Under the pieces are notes generated by a model. That model did not search any database. It was given only the letters and a program-made list of their open reading frames with translations, and had not been told where the DNA came from. Positions 34,646 through 45,166 of a DNA stretch of 64,000 nt are shown here, in pieces. This DNA comes from Pictodentalium vernedei. Its lineage: Eukaryota; Mollusca; Scaphopoda; Dentaliida; Dentaliidae. The translations under genes were made by a program, and so were the position numbers. The stretch spans positions 32,255,128 through 32,319,127 of the forward strand of contig CM062294.1 of the NCBI GenBank assembly GCA_031216915.1, read 5' to 3'. How positions within the stretch are numbered: position 1 is the stretch's first letter; every line of letters starts with the position of its first letter.

Positions 34646-35308
34646 TAAATATGGAACTTGAGGAAAATTAATAGGCATGTAATAAACAGTGATATTTGTA
34701 TATATACAAGTGGAATAGCATTGTTCAATTCTTATTTTTCTAAACTGATGTTAGTTAATAGTGTTTTTCATTTTTTGGATATTTCTATTTATACGGACAT
34801 ATTTCACGTTCTGGTATCTTAACCCTGCACTAATAACAAGAAAATACAACGTTAATATATATCAGAAATTTATTTTTTCCTTTATTGTGTTTTTATCAGA
34901 TCAATATCAGAAATGTATTATTCCTTTGTTTTTGTATGTAAATAAATACTGACGAAATAAATAATCTAGATGAATGAAATGATCGACGATATTTTACTTA
35001 TTTGAATTCGACAACAACAAGACCAACAAAGTATCCAAACTCCTTTCAGAACAGCGCAATCAATATATTTTGATCACCAAAACCTCCACGAAAAACTACA
35101 GAAGCCCATAAACCCATACAATAAATTCTTCAACACAATCACTTCCCGACAGAAAACTATTTTCAAGCGATTAAATAACTGAAATGTAAAAAAGTCAACA
35201 ATGAATTAAAAGAATGTTAAAAACACGTCTGTTACATGCTCCCCCTCCTGGAAGATGATGCGCCATCATTTTTGTCAACCTGTAATAAACAATGAACAGA
35301 TATATATA

Positions 35309-35453
35309 CAGAACCACACTTATTTTTGAATGGGTTGGACGAGAGCGAGTGGCGCAGGGATGCCACGAGAGCCGGTAGGCTCGAGTGGTTATCCCAGCGC
35401 CACACGCTCGAGTCCAGTAATCGTTAACCCATTCAAACATAAGTGTGGTTCTG
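35309..35453. mobile_element. Foldback element with 29-bp inverted ends
   Basis: ACAGAACCACACTTAT..TTGAATGGGTT at 35,309-35,336 is inverted at 35,425-35,453. Inside is a second nested pair (GAGTGGCGC with GCGCCACACGCTC) and GCTCGAGTCCAG, slightly reminiscent of a tRNA T-arm. Confidence 0.65.
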
Positions 35454-35898
35454 TATTTATTTCACACCCAACCCTGAAAAAGAATTCACTGTAATTAATC
35501 GCTAATTTAATTAAATAGTCGACGATTTGAACGGTTGAAAGAATTTTAGAGAGAAACGGGCAATTTTGCCAGAGAACCAGTCTTAAGTCTTTGACCTTGC
35601 CACCTGTAGAATCGCTGTTGATTCATTTTGTTCCTCCCAAAATGTCGGTCCGGCCACTTAAAACTCAAAAGATTGCGTTCATCATACCAGACGTCACAAA
35701 TTATGAGGTCTGAAATGTGTTATCAAAAATGTGTGTGCAGGCATCATTATACCTGGAGGATGGAAAATGTACAAGGATTTTAATTTAAATACGGTGCAAA
35801 CTGGCCGCTCTGTTTAAATTTCGTGCTTTTTAAACTGAAACAAAAATAGAAGTTTGAACTCGGCTTGACTTTTCATGTACTACTGCCACCAAGCTATC

Positions 35899-36549
35899 AC
35901 ATCTCCAGGCGCTTTCGGCATGTCGCCGTCTGTTTTACCGCTTCATGGTAATCAGTTTTCAAGATTGATTTAGTTTTGCTTCTTAAATATTCTAATAATT
36001 ATTTTTGAATTTCACGGAATTAAGTCATCTCATAAAATTGACAATATATTGCATTCATCAGACCATATGTATTTACCACCCCTCCCCTCTTCGTGGTCTC
36101 ATTCCCACCCTACTCAAGACTTTTTCAGAATTTCAGTAGTGGGTAGTTGGTAACATTTTTTAATTTCCCCAGTACAAACTCCAGAAAAAGTCATATTTTA
36201 GCAATACTGCTTCCCCCTAACCCCACCCCCGCAAAAAAAAATAAATAAAATAAACCAGTTGCCCCAACACCCACTAGCATGTAAAAAAACCATTGGTTCC
36301 ACAAATGTAAACTACTGAGTTTTTGATATAAAACCAGGCTTTTCATTCTTCCGAATTTATTTTCTTTATTGAGCTAGTGTGGGGCTGGGGGTGTGGGGGG
36401 GGGGGGGGTAAGGGTGGAATTTGTGATAGTTTAGTTAATCAGTAACTGCATGTACTAGCTGACAAACATCTCCAGGCGCTTTCGGCATGTCGCCGTCTGT
36501 TTTACCGCTTCATGGTTATCAGTTTTCAAGATTGATTTAGTTTTGCTTC
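35899..36549 (+). repeat. Pair of 84-bp direct repeats 567 bp apart
   Basis: 35,899-35,982 and 36,466-36,549 are almost identical (ACATCTCCAGGCGCTTTCGG through TTTAGTTTTGCTTC, one mismatch seen). The unique sequence between them is AT-rich with a G run near 36,390-36,408. Confidence 0.85.
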
Positions 36550-36779
36550 CTGAGAACTACTTCAGCTTAACATGCTCTTCAAAGTATGTTTGCGTTGGCA
36601 AACGTGCTGCTTCATTGCCGAAGTGTGAATCGAATATGATTACACAGTAGACCTCGTATCGACTCGTCGGCAGCACGCAGCGGTGAGATCAACATTGTAA
36701 CAAAATTTTAATATGAGAACTGTACAAGTGGCTGGCTGCAATATCGAACCCAGTTGGACTTTTTTGCCCAAAAATTAAT

Positions 36780-37125
36780 CAAGTTTTCCTCGGTTTTCAT
36801 TAACGAAGCAAAGGTCAGTTTCACTGTTCAATTTCTTGGCGGAGATCGTGTGTCTTTCATGACTTTCCGTAGTTTTTAGCACAATTGTGCATCAAATATT
36901 TTGGTATGAGAATAGGTAATTCTGACAGATAAATATAGCCGATGGTTCTCATTGGTTATGTCCTACTGAACGCTGCAGACTTTAAGAACCAGTCTATCGA
37001 GAGAACTTGTGCACGCGAAGGGTACTTTTTATCGGATCGCACTAGAGCTTTCTGGTTAAATTTACCGCATACCCCTAAAATCCACGTGATCGTAACAAAT
37101 ACAGTTACGGGTGTGTAATAAAATT
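36780..37125 (+). repeat. Dispersed repeat shared with 6.02-6.28 kb
   Basis: Same ordered motifs as at 6,020-6,275, with about 100 extra bases in the middle (GTTTTTAGCACAATTGTGCA onward). It ends ACAGTTACGGGTGTGTAATA. Confidence 0.65.
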
Positions 37126-37618
37126 AAATACAATTCAACAAACATATGTCACTTAGTGGCTATCTATATGTGTATTAACTTCTCAGCCGTACACAATCAA
37201 TTCACCTGTTATTTCTTCATAAACCTTTCCTGAAACCAAATCAGAAATGTTAGAAATAAAACAATGTAACATCTAACTATGAACATTGTAGAACACAGTA
37301 TTTTTGTAAGCCTGAAATATCAACTAAGTGTAATTGTAATTATTCTAGAATAGGTTGTTGTCTAATCTGAAATTTCAATTGCATATAAATTCAGAAACCG
37401 ATTTAGGTTTACTGTACTTTTGAAAGAAGCTGAAAAGAAAACAGATCTTTCCAAAAAGATATAGCTGAATACATTTCAACACCACAAACACTTTTACTGA
37501 ACAAAAGATATATATTTATGTATGTACATATTGTTATGAATTGAACAGCTATTACTCCCCATGCTTTAAATTGTGTGCTTACACAATTTTATCAACTAGA
37601 AATGTAGAAGAAAAAAAT

Positions 37619-37671
37619 GGTTTGTGTGGGGCTCGTACCCATGACCCATAGACTAAGAGTCACATGCTCTA
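37619..37671 (-). pseudogene. tRNA-Lys(CTT)-like fragment (3' two thirds)
   Basis: The minus strand reads AGAGCATGTGACTCTTAGTC, then GGGTCATGGGTACGAGCCCC, closely following the D-arm end, CTT anticodon loop (anticodon at 37,657-37,655), variable loop and T-arm of animal tRNA-Lys. The 5' acceptor strand and the A-box are missing, so this is a pseudogene or SINE-head remnant rather than a functional tRNA. Confidence 0.6.
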
Positions 37672-37854
37672 TAAACAGTATTTTTTAATAATAATTTATG
37701 GAAACATAGTTTGCCAAATTCTATTAGCCTTATATGTGGAAACACTCTCCAGAACACCAGACGCTAATAATTTATCAAGTGCATCTGTTTTCTGATCTAT
37801 TGGTCTGTAGCGCATTTCATTACAAAGATATGCATTAAATGAGTTTAATTTTTA

Positions 37855-37975
37855 TTTTATTTAACGGTATAAATCAAATACAGTTACAATGTAATAACAA
37901 TACTATAAATTTACAATTGATTTACACCGTTGGGTGATGACATAGCCAGGTTGGATGTCTACCTGTCATCTCCCA
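37855..37975 (-). mobile_element. LINE 3'-end fragment with hairpin motif
   Basis: On the minus strand: GGGAGATGACAGGTAGACAT, CCAACCTGGCTATGTCATCA, then about 80 bases to an A/T-rich tail containing AATAAAATAAAAATTAAA. It matches the 3' ends at 1.7, 26.1 and 58.5 kb. Confidence 0.65.
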
Positions 37976-38204
37976 CCAATTTTGAACTCAAAGTATTTTC
38001 GTAGTCTTCATACTCGATCTGATCTTCTGGGAGATATATTCTGTGGTTTTCATCTCCCAACTCATTTTGACCAGTGCTCGTATCTTGTCTTGTCTATGCA
38101 TCTGCCCTTCAGGTATTACTTCTTCATTTCTTTCAGTATCCTGTCCTTGTATTGTAATGTCAATGTGATCACTTATCACTTCCTGTATCTCTGTATCTGG
38201 GTCC

Positions 38205-38665
38205 ATCATGTTACGTGACCGAGTGTCACCATGTTGTGTTGTCATGGTAACCCGCGTGAGCGACCATGTTGTGACGTCATCTCCATAGGACAGTCAATTT
38301 CGGTGATTTCGGGTGGATTTTGGTGATTCGGAGGGATTGTTGGGTTGTTTGTGGTAATCAGATTTACTCCGGTTCAATCGAACATACCCTCTGAACATAC
38401 TCCTGTCTTGTTAGAAGCCATTGGTAACATAGCAATCACGTGCTACCATAGAAACCAAGATGGCGGCCTCCAGTATACAAAATGGACGACGGAAACACGT
38501 ATCACCCTAACAACACGCGCTGCGCATGCGCACTAACACCACGTATCACTATGGAGATGATGTCACAATATGGCCGCTCACGCTGGTTACCATAACAACA
38601 CAACATGGCGTCACTAGGTCACGTGACATGACGTCACTTCCGGGGTCCTGCACCAGAGTCCTGCC
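38205..38665 (+). repeat. Composite dispersed repeat, copy 4, with inverted extra segment
   Basis: 38,290-38,665 follows copy 2 module by module. In addition 38,205-38,285 is the reverse complement of about 38,543-38,630 (ACCATGTTGTGTTGTCATGG against ACAACACAACATGGCG), making a large foldback. The minus-strand peptide MMDPDTEIQE (from about 38,200) also reappears on the plus strand near 38,881. Confidence 0.75.
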
Positions 38666-38670
38666 AATGA

Positions 38671-38935
38671 GGACTCAAAACCACATTACATACTACTGGC
38701 ATGCTAAGTAGGATGGAACAAAAAGATGTAACAGATAAGAAAAAAGAATGTGAAGAGATTAAGCAGAGCATCATTGCCGTTGAGTCTGAGTCAGATGGTG
38801 AGTATGTCGCATGGTCTTATAATAGTGGGTACGCCCACAAGTCTGACTAGAGAACAAGACAAGTTAGAAGTAACAGATATAATGGACCCAGATACAGAGA
38901 TACAGGAGGACTCAAAACCACATTACATACTACTC
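38671..38935 (+). repeat. 27-bp direct repeat pair and intervening segment
   Basis: AGGACTCAAAACCACATTAC (continuing ATACTACT) occurs at 38,671 and 38,908. Between lies a plus-strand segment with TAATGGACCCAGATACAGAG that mirrors the minus strand at about 38,170-38,200. Confidence 0.6.
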
Positions 38936-39102
38936 ATGCCCCATGGTTTAGGAATAGATGTAGCTACTGTTTCCTTTCCCAAAAGTTTTTGTTTGGGGAA
39001 TGGTTTATTTTCTGGTGCCATTCAGGTATACCTGGACCTATCAAAAGTAAGTGTTTTCTGTGTAAAGTTCTATCTCTACCATCTGGTGATCTAACCTTAA
39101 AC

Positions 39103-39497
39103 GGGGGCGCGGTGGCTCAGTAGGTAGAGGTGTAGGCTGCAAGCCGAGAGGTCCTCGGTTCGATTCCCACCTGCAGAAACCGCGTTGTATCCTTGAGTAA
39201 GACACTTCTCCCCCATTGCCCATCTGGGGGCGCGGTGACGTCGTGGACTAAGGCGTACTGCACGTCGATGGTGCACTTGTCTTCAACCAATGCTAACCCT
39301 GCTGGTGTGGAGTTAGTATGTTGGGGAGCTGACAGTAGCACGCCATTGCTCGGAGGTTCTCTCCGGGTACTCCGGCTTCCTCCACCCGTAAAACTGTCAT
39401 GGTCATGATTAGCCACAGTGCAGAAATATATGACCTTCAACCCCAATAAATAAATAAATAAATAAATATATAAATAAATAAATAAATAAATAAATAA
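39103..39497 (+). mobile_element. tRNA-derived SINE with (AAAT)n tail, possibly dimeric head
   Basis: The head GGGGGCGCGGTGGCTCAGTA holds an A box (TGGCTCAGTAGG, 39,113-39,124) and a B box (GGTTCGATTCC, 39,157-39,167) at normal Pol III spacing. A second GGGGGCGCGGTG at about 39,226, followed by GTGGACTAAGGCG, resembles a tRNA-Ser/Leu-type 5' half, suggesting a dimeric head. Between them is CCTTGAGTAAGACACTTCTC, a phrase typical of many invertebrate SINE bodies. The tail at 39,445-39,497 is (AAAT)n. It interrupts gypsy integrase sequence and so is younger than that element. Promoter boxes are intact. Confidence 0.85.
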
Positions 39498-39710
39498 CAC
39501 CGGTATATTATCACTGGGTTGTTCTATTACCTCCAATTCTTGTTCTTTACATTTATCCGCAGGCTTGTATTTTCCTACATGAATCAAAGACTCTATCATC
39601 AACTCGCATCTTAGATGCTTTTGCTTTCCTATCACGATTTGTTTTCTGTTTCGCTCTAGCTTTACTGGTATGTGCTTCTACAGTGCCTCTGGCAAATATC
39701 GTTCACTTCT

Positions 39711-42700
39711 TAGTTGTCCAATTTAATCATCTGTACTGATACTCTCTTTTTAGTTGTCCCATGTAATCATCTGTACTGACACTCTCTTTCTACTTGTCCT
39801 CTGTAATCATCTGTATGGATACTCTTTTAGTTGCCCTATTTAATCACCTGTACTGATACTCTTTTAGTTGTCCTATGTAATCATATGTACTGACACTCTA
39901 TTTTAGTTGTCCTATGTAATCATCTGTACTGATGCGCTATTTTAGCTGTCCTATGTAATCATCTGTACTGATGCGCTATTTTAGCTGTCCTATGTAATAG
40001 TCTTTACTGATACTCTATTTTAGTTGTCCTATGTAATCATCTGTGCTGATACGCTCTTTTAGTTGTCCTTTGTAATCATCTGTACTGATACTCTCCTTTT
40101 AGATAACCTATGTATTCGTCTGTACTGATACTGTCTTTTTGGTTGTCCTAAGTAATTATCTGTACTGATACTCTCTTTCTAGTTGTCCTGTGTAATCATA
40201 TGTATGGATACTCTCTTTTAGTTGTCCTATGTAATCATCTGTACTGATACTCTCTTTTAGTTGTCCTATGTAATCATCTGTTTTGATACTCCTTTTAGTT
40301 GCCCTATGTAATCATCTGTACTGATACTCCTTCTAGTTGTCCTATGTAACCATCTGTACTGATACTCTCTTTTAGTTGTCCTATGTAATCATCTGTGCTG
40401 ATACGCTCTTTTAGTTGTCCTTTGTAATCATCTGTACTGATACTCTCCTTTTAGATAACCTATGTATTCGTCTGTACTGATACTGTCTTTTTGGTTGTCC
40501 TAAGTAATTATCTGTACTGATACTCTCTTTCTAGTTGTCCTGTGTAATCATATGTATGGATACTCTCTTTTGGTTGTCCTATGTAATCATCTGTACTGAT
40601 ACTCTCTTTTAGTTGTCCTATGTAATCATCTGTTTTGATACTCCTTTTAGTTGCCCTATGTAATCATCTGTACTGATACTCCTTCTAGTTGTCCTATGTA
40701 ACCATCTGTACTGATACTCTCTTTTAGTTGTCCTATGTAATCATCTGTGCTGATACGCTCTTTTAGTTGTCCTTTGTAATCATCTGTACTGATACTCTCC
40801 TTTTAGATAACCTATGTATTCGTCTGTACTGATACTGTCTTTTTGGTTGTCCTAAGTAATTATCTGTACTGATACTCTCTTTCTAGTTGTCCTGTGTAAT
40901 CATATGTATGGATACTCTCTTTCTAGTTGTCCTGTGTAATCATATGTATGGATACTCTCTTTTAGTTGTCCTATGTAATCATCTGTACTGATACTCTCTT
41001 TTAGTTGTCCTATGTAATCATCTGTTTTGATACTCCTTTTAGTTGCCCTATGTAATCATCTGTACTGATTCTTCTTTTAGTTGTCCTATGTAACCATCTG
41101 TACTGATACTCTCTTTTAGTTGTCCTATGTAATCATCTGTTTTGATACTCCTTTTAGTTGTCCTATGTGATCATCTGTACTGATACTCTATTTTAATTGT
41201 CCTGTGTAATTAACTGTACTGATACTCTCTTTCTAGTTGTCCTGTGTAATCATCTGTATGGATACTCTCCATTTAGTTGTCCTATGTTATCATCTGTACT
41301 GATACTCTCCTTTTAGTTGCCCTATGTAATCATCTGTACTGATACTCTCCCTTTAGTTGCTCTATGTAATCATCTGTACTGATACTCTCCTTTTAGTCAT
41401 CCTATGTAACCATCTGTACTGATACTCTCTTTTTAGTTGTCCTATGTAATCATCTGTACTGATACTCTCCTTTTAGTTGTCCTATGTAATCATCTGTACT
41501 GATACTCTCCTTTTAGTTGTTCTATGTAATCATCTGTCCTGATACTCTTTTTAGTTGTCCTATGTAATCATCTGTACTGATACTCTCTTTTTAGTTGGCC
41601 TATGTAATCATCTGTACTGATACTCTCCCTTTAGTTGTCCTATGTAATCATCTGTACTGATACTCTTTTTAGTTGTATATGTAATCATCTGTACTGATAC
41701 TCTCTTTTTAGTTGTCCTATTTAATCATCTGCACTGATACTCTCCTTTTTGCTATGTAATCATCTGTACTGGTGCTCTCTTTTTAGTTGTCCTATGTAAG
41801 CATCTGTACTGATACTCTCATTTTAGTTGTCCTATGTTGTCCTATGTAATCATCTGCACTAATTCTCTCCTTTTAGTTGTCCTATGTAATCATCTGTACT
41901 GATACTCTCCTTTTAGTTGTCCTATGTAACCATCTGTACTGATACTCTCCTTTTAGTTGTCCTATGTAACCATCTGTACTGATACTCTCCTTTTAGTTGT
42001 TCTAATGTAATCATCTGTACTGATACTCTCCTTTTAGTTGTCCTATGTAATCATCTGTACTGATACTATCTTTTTAGTTGTCCTATGTAATCATCTGTAC
42101 TGATACTATCTTTTTAGTTGCCCTACGTAATCATCTGTACTGATACTCTCCTTTTAGTTGTCCTATGTAATCATCTGTACTGATACTATCTTTTTAGTTG
42201 TCCTATGTAATCATCTGTACTGATACTATCTTTTTAGTTGCCCTACATAATCATCTGTACTGATACTCTTTTTAGTTGTCCTATGTAATCATCTGTACTG
42301 ATGCTATCTTTTTAGTTGTCCTATGTAATCATCTGTACTGATGCTATCTTTTTAGTTGTCCTATGTAATCATCTGTACTGATACTATCTTTTTAGTTGCC
42401 CTACATAATCATCTGTACTGATACTCTTTTTAGTTGTCCTATGTAATCATCTGTACTGATACTATCTTTTTAGTTGTCCTATGTAATCATCTGTACTGAT
42501 ACTCTCCTTTTAGTTGTCCTATGTAATCATCTGCACTGATATGCTCCTTTTAGTTGTCCTATGTAATCATCTGTACTGATACTCTCCTTTTAGTTGTCCT
42601 ATGTAATCATCTGTACTGATACTCTCATTTTAGTTGTCCTATGTAATCATCTGTACTGATACTCTCTTTTTAGTTGTTCTATGTAATCATCTGTACTGAT

Positions 42701-45166
42701 ACTCTCTTTTTAGTTGTCCTATGTAATCATCTGTACTGATACTCTCTTTTTAGTTGTCCTATGTAATCATCTGTACTTATACTCTCCTTTTAGTTGTCCT
42801 ATGTAATCATCTGCACTGATATGCTCCTTTTAGTTGTCCTATGTAATCATCTGTACTGATATTCTCCTTTTAGTTGTCCTATGTAATCATCTGTACTGAT
42901 ACTCTCTTTTTAGTTGTCCTATGTAATCATCTGTATTGATACTCTCCTTTTAGTCATCCTATGTAATCATCTGTACTGATACTCTCTTTTTAGTTGTCCT
43001 ATGTAATCATCTGTACTTATACTCTCTTTTTAGTTGTCCTATGTAATCATCTGTATTGATACTCTCCTTTTAGTTGTCCTATGTAATCGTCTGTACTGAT
43101 ACTCTTTTTAGTTGTTCTATGTAATCATCTGTACTGATACTCCCTTTTTAGTTGTCCTATGTAAGTATCTGTACTGATACTCTCCTTTTAGTTGCCCTAT
43201 GTAATCATCTGTACTGATATTCTCCTTTTAGTTGTCCTATGTAATCATCTGTACTGATACTCTCTTTTTAGTTGTCCTATGTAATCATCTGTACTGATAC
43301 TCTTTTTAATTGTTCGATGTAATCATCTGTACTGATACTCTCTTTTTAGTTGTCCTATGTAAGTATCTGTACTGATACTCTCCTTTTAGTTGTCCTATGT
43401 AATCATCTGTACTGATACTCTCTTTTTAGTTGTCCTATGTAAGTATCTGTACTGATACTCTCCTTTTAGTTGCCCTATGTAATCATCTGTACTGATATTC
43501 TCCTTTTAGTTGTCCTATGTAATCATCTGTACTGATACTCTCCTTTTAGTTGTTCCACATAATCATCTGTCCTGATACTCTTTTTAGTTGACCTATGTAA
43601 TCATCTGTACTGATACTCTTTTTAGTTGTCCTATGTAAGTATCTGTACCGATACTCTCCTTTTAGTTGCCCTATGTAATCATCTGTCCTGATACTCCTTT
43701 TAGTTGACCTATGTAATCATCTGTACTGATACTCTTTTTAGTTGTCCTATGTAAGTATCTGTACCGATACTCTCCTTTTAGTTGCCCTATGTAATCATCT
43801 GTACTGATATTCTCCTTTTAGTTGTCCTATGTAATATTCTGTACTGATACTCTCTTTTTAGTTGTCCTATGTAATCATCTGTACTGATACTCTTTTTAGT
43901 TGACCTATGTAATCATCTGTACTGATACTCTTTTTAGTTGTCCTATGTAATCATCTGTACTGATACTCTTTTTAGTTGTTCTATGTAATCATCTGTACTG
44001 ATACTCTCCTTTTAGTTCTCCTATGTAATCATCTGTACTGATACTATCTTTTTAGTTGCCCTATGTAATCATCTGTACTGATACTCTTTTTAGTTGTCCT
44101 ATGTAATCATCTGTACTGATACTCTTTTTAGTTGACCTATGTAATCATCTGTACTGATACTCTTTTTAGTTGACCTATGTAATCATCTGTACTGATACTC
44201 TTTTTAGTTGTCCTATGTAATCATCTGTACTGATACTATCTTTTTAGTTGTCCTATGTAATCATCTGTACTGATACTCTCATTTTAGTTGTCCTATGTAA
44301 TCATCTGTACTGATATTCTCCTTTTAGTTGTATATGTAATCATCTGTACTGATACTCTCTTTTTAGTTGTCCTATGTAATCATCTGTACTGATACTCTCC
44401 TTTTAGTTGTCCTATGTAATCATCTGTACTGGCACTCTCTTTTTAGTTGTCCTATGTAATCATCTGTACTTATACTCTCTTTTTAGTTGTCCTATGTAAT
44501 CATCTGTACTGATACTCTCCTTTTAGTTGTTCTATGTAATCATCTGTACTGATACTCTCCTTTTAGTTGTCCTATGTAATCATCTGTACTGGTACTCTCT
44601 TTTTAGTTGTTGTATGTAATCATCTGTACTTATACTCTCTTTTTAGTTGTTCTATGTAATCATCTGTACTGATACTCTCTTTTTAGTTGTTCTATGTAAT
44701 CATCTGTACTGATACTCTCCTTTTAGTTGTCCTATGTAATCATCTGTACTGATATTCTCCTTTTAGTTGTCCTATGTAATCATCTGTACTGATATTCTCC
44801 TTTTAGTTGTTCCACATAATCATCTGTCCTGATACTCTTTTTAGTTGTCCTATGTAATCATCTGTACTGATACTCTCTTTTTAGTTGTTCTATGTAATCA
44901 TCTGTACTGATACTCTTTTTTTAGTTGTCCTATGTAATCATCTGTACTGATACTCTCTTTTTAGTTGTCCTATGTAATCATCTGTACTTATACTCTCCTT
45001 TTAGTTGTCCTATGTTATCATCTGTATTGATACTCTCTTTTTAGTTGTTCTATGTAATCATCTGTACTGATACTCTCCTTTTAGTTGTCCTATGTAATCA
45101 TCTGTACTGGTACTCTCTTTTTAGTTGTCCTATGTAATCATCTGTACTGATACTCACTTTTTCATC
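39711..45166 (-). repeat. 5.4-kb minisatellite of ~40-bp units derived from gypsy integrase
   Basis: The plus-strand unit is TTTTAGTTGTCCTATGTAAT followed by CATCTGTACTGATACTCTCC. Mostly 40 bp (38-42), about 135-140 copies. On the minus strand the unit encodes ESISTDDYIGQLK, and the unique integrase sequence bordering the array at about 45,165-45,120 reads KVSISTDDYIGQLK. The array therefore arose by amplification of this integrase segment. Because 40 is not a multiple of three the frame is not kept. Units in the left part (39.7-41.2 kb) are more diverged than those at 41.4-45.1 kb, typical of older array edges. Confidence 0.95.
40041..41094 (-). repeat. Higher-order repeat of ~351 bp inside the minisatellite
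   Basis: The rare variant CTGTGCTGATACGCTCTTTT occurs at 40,041, 40,393 and 40,744 (spacings 352 and 351). Each is followed by the same ordered series of variants (AGATAACCTATGTATTCGTC, GGTTGTCCTAAGTAATTATC, GTGTAATCATATGTATGG). Nine monomers thus form one larger unit, present three times, the last with one monomer duplicated. Confidence 0.9.

Noticed and set aside
39711-45166. CRISPR-like array (regular short repeats)
   Set aside because: There are no unique spacers. The whole 40-bp period repeats, the sequence is eukaryotic, and the unit matches gypsy integrase.
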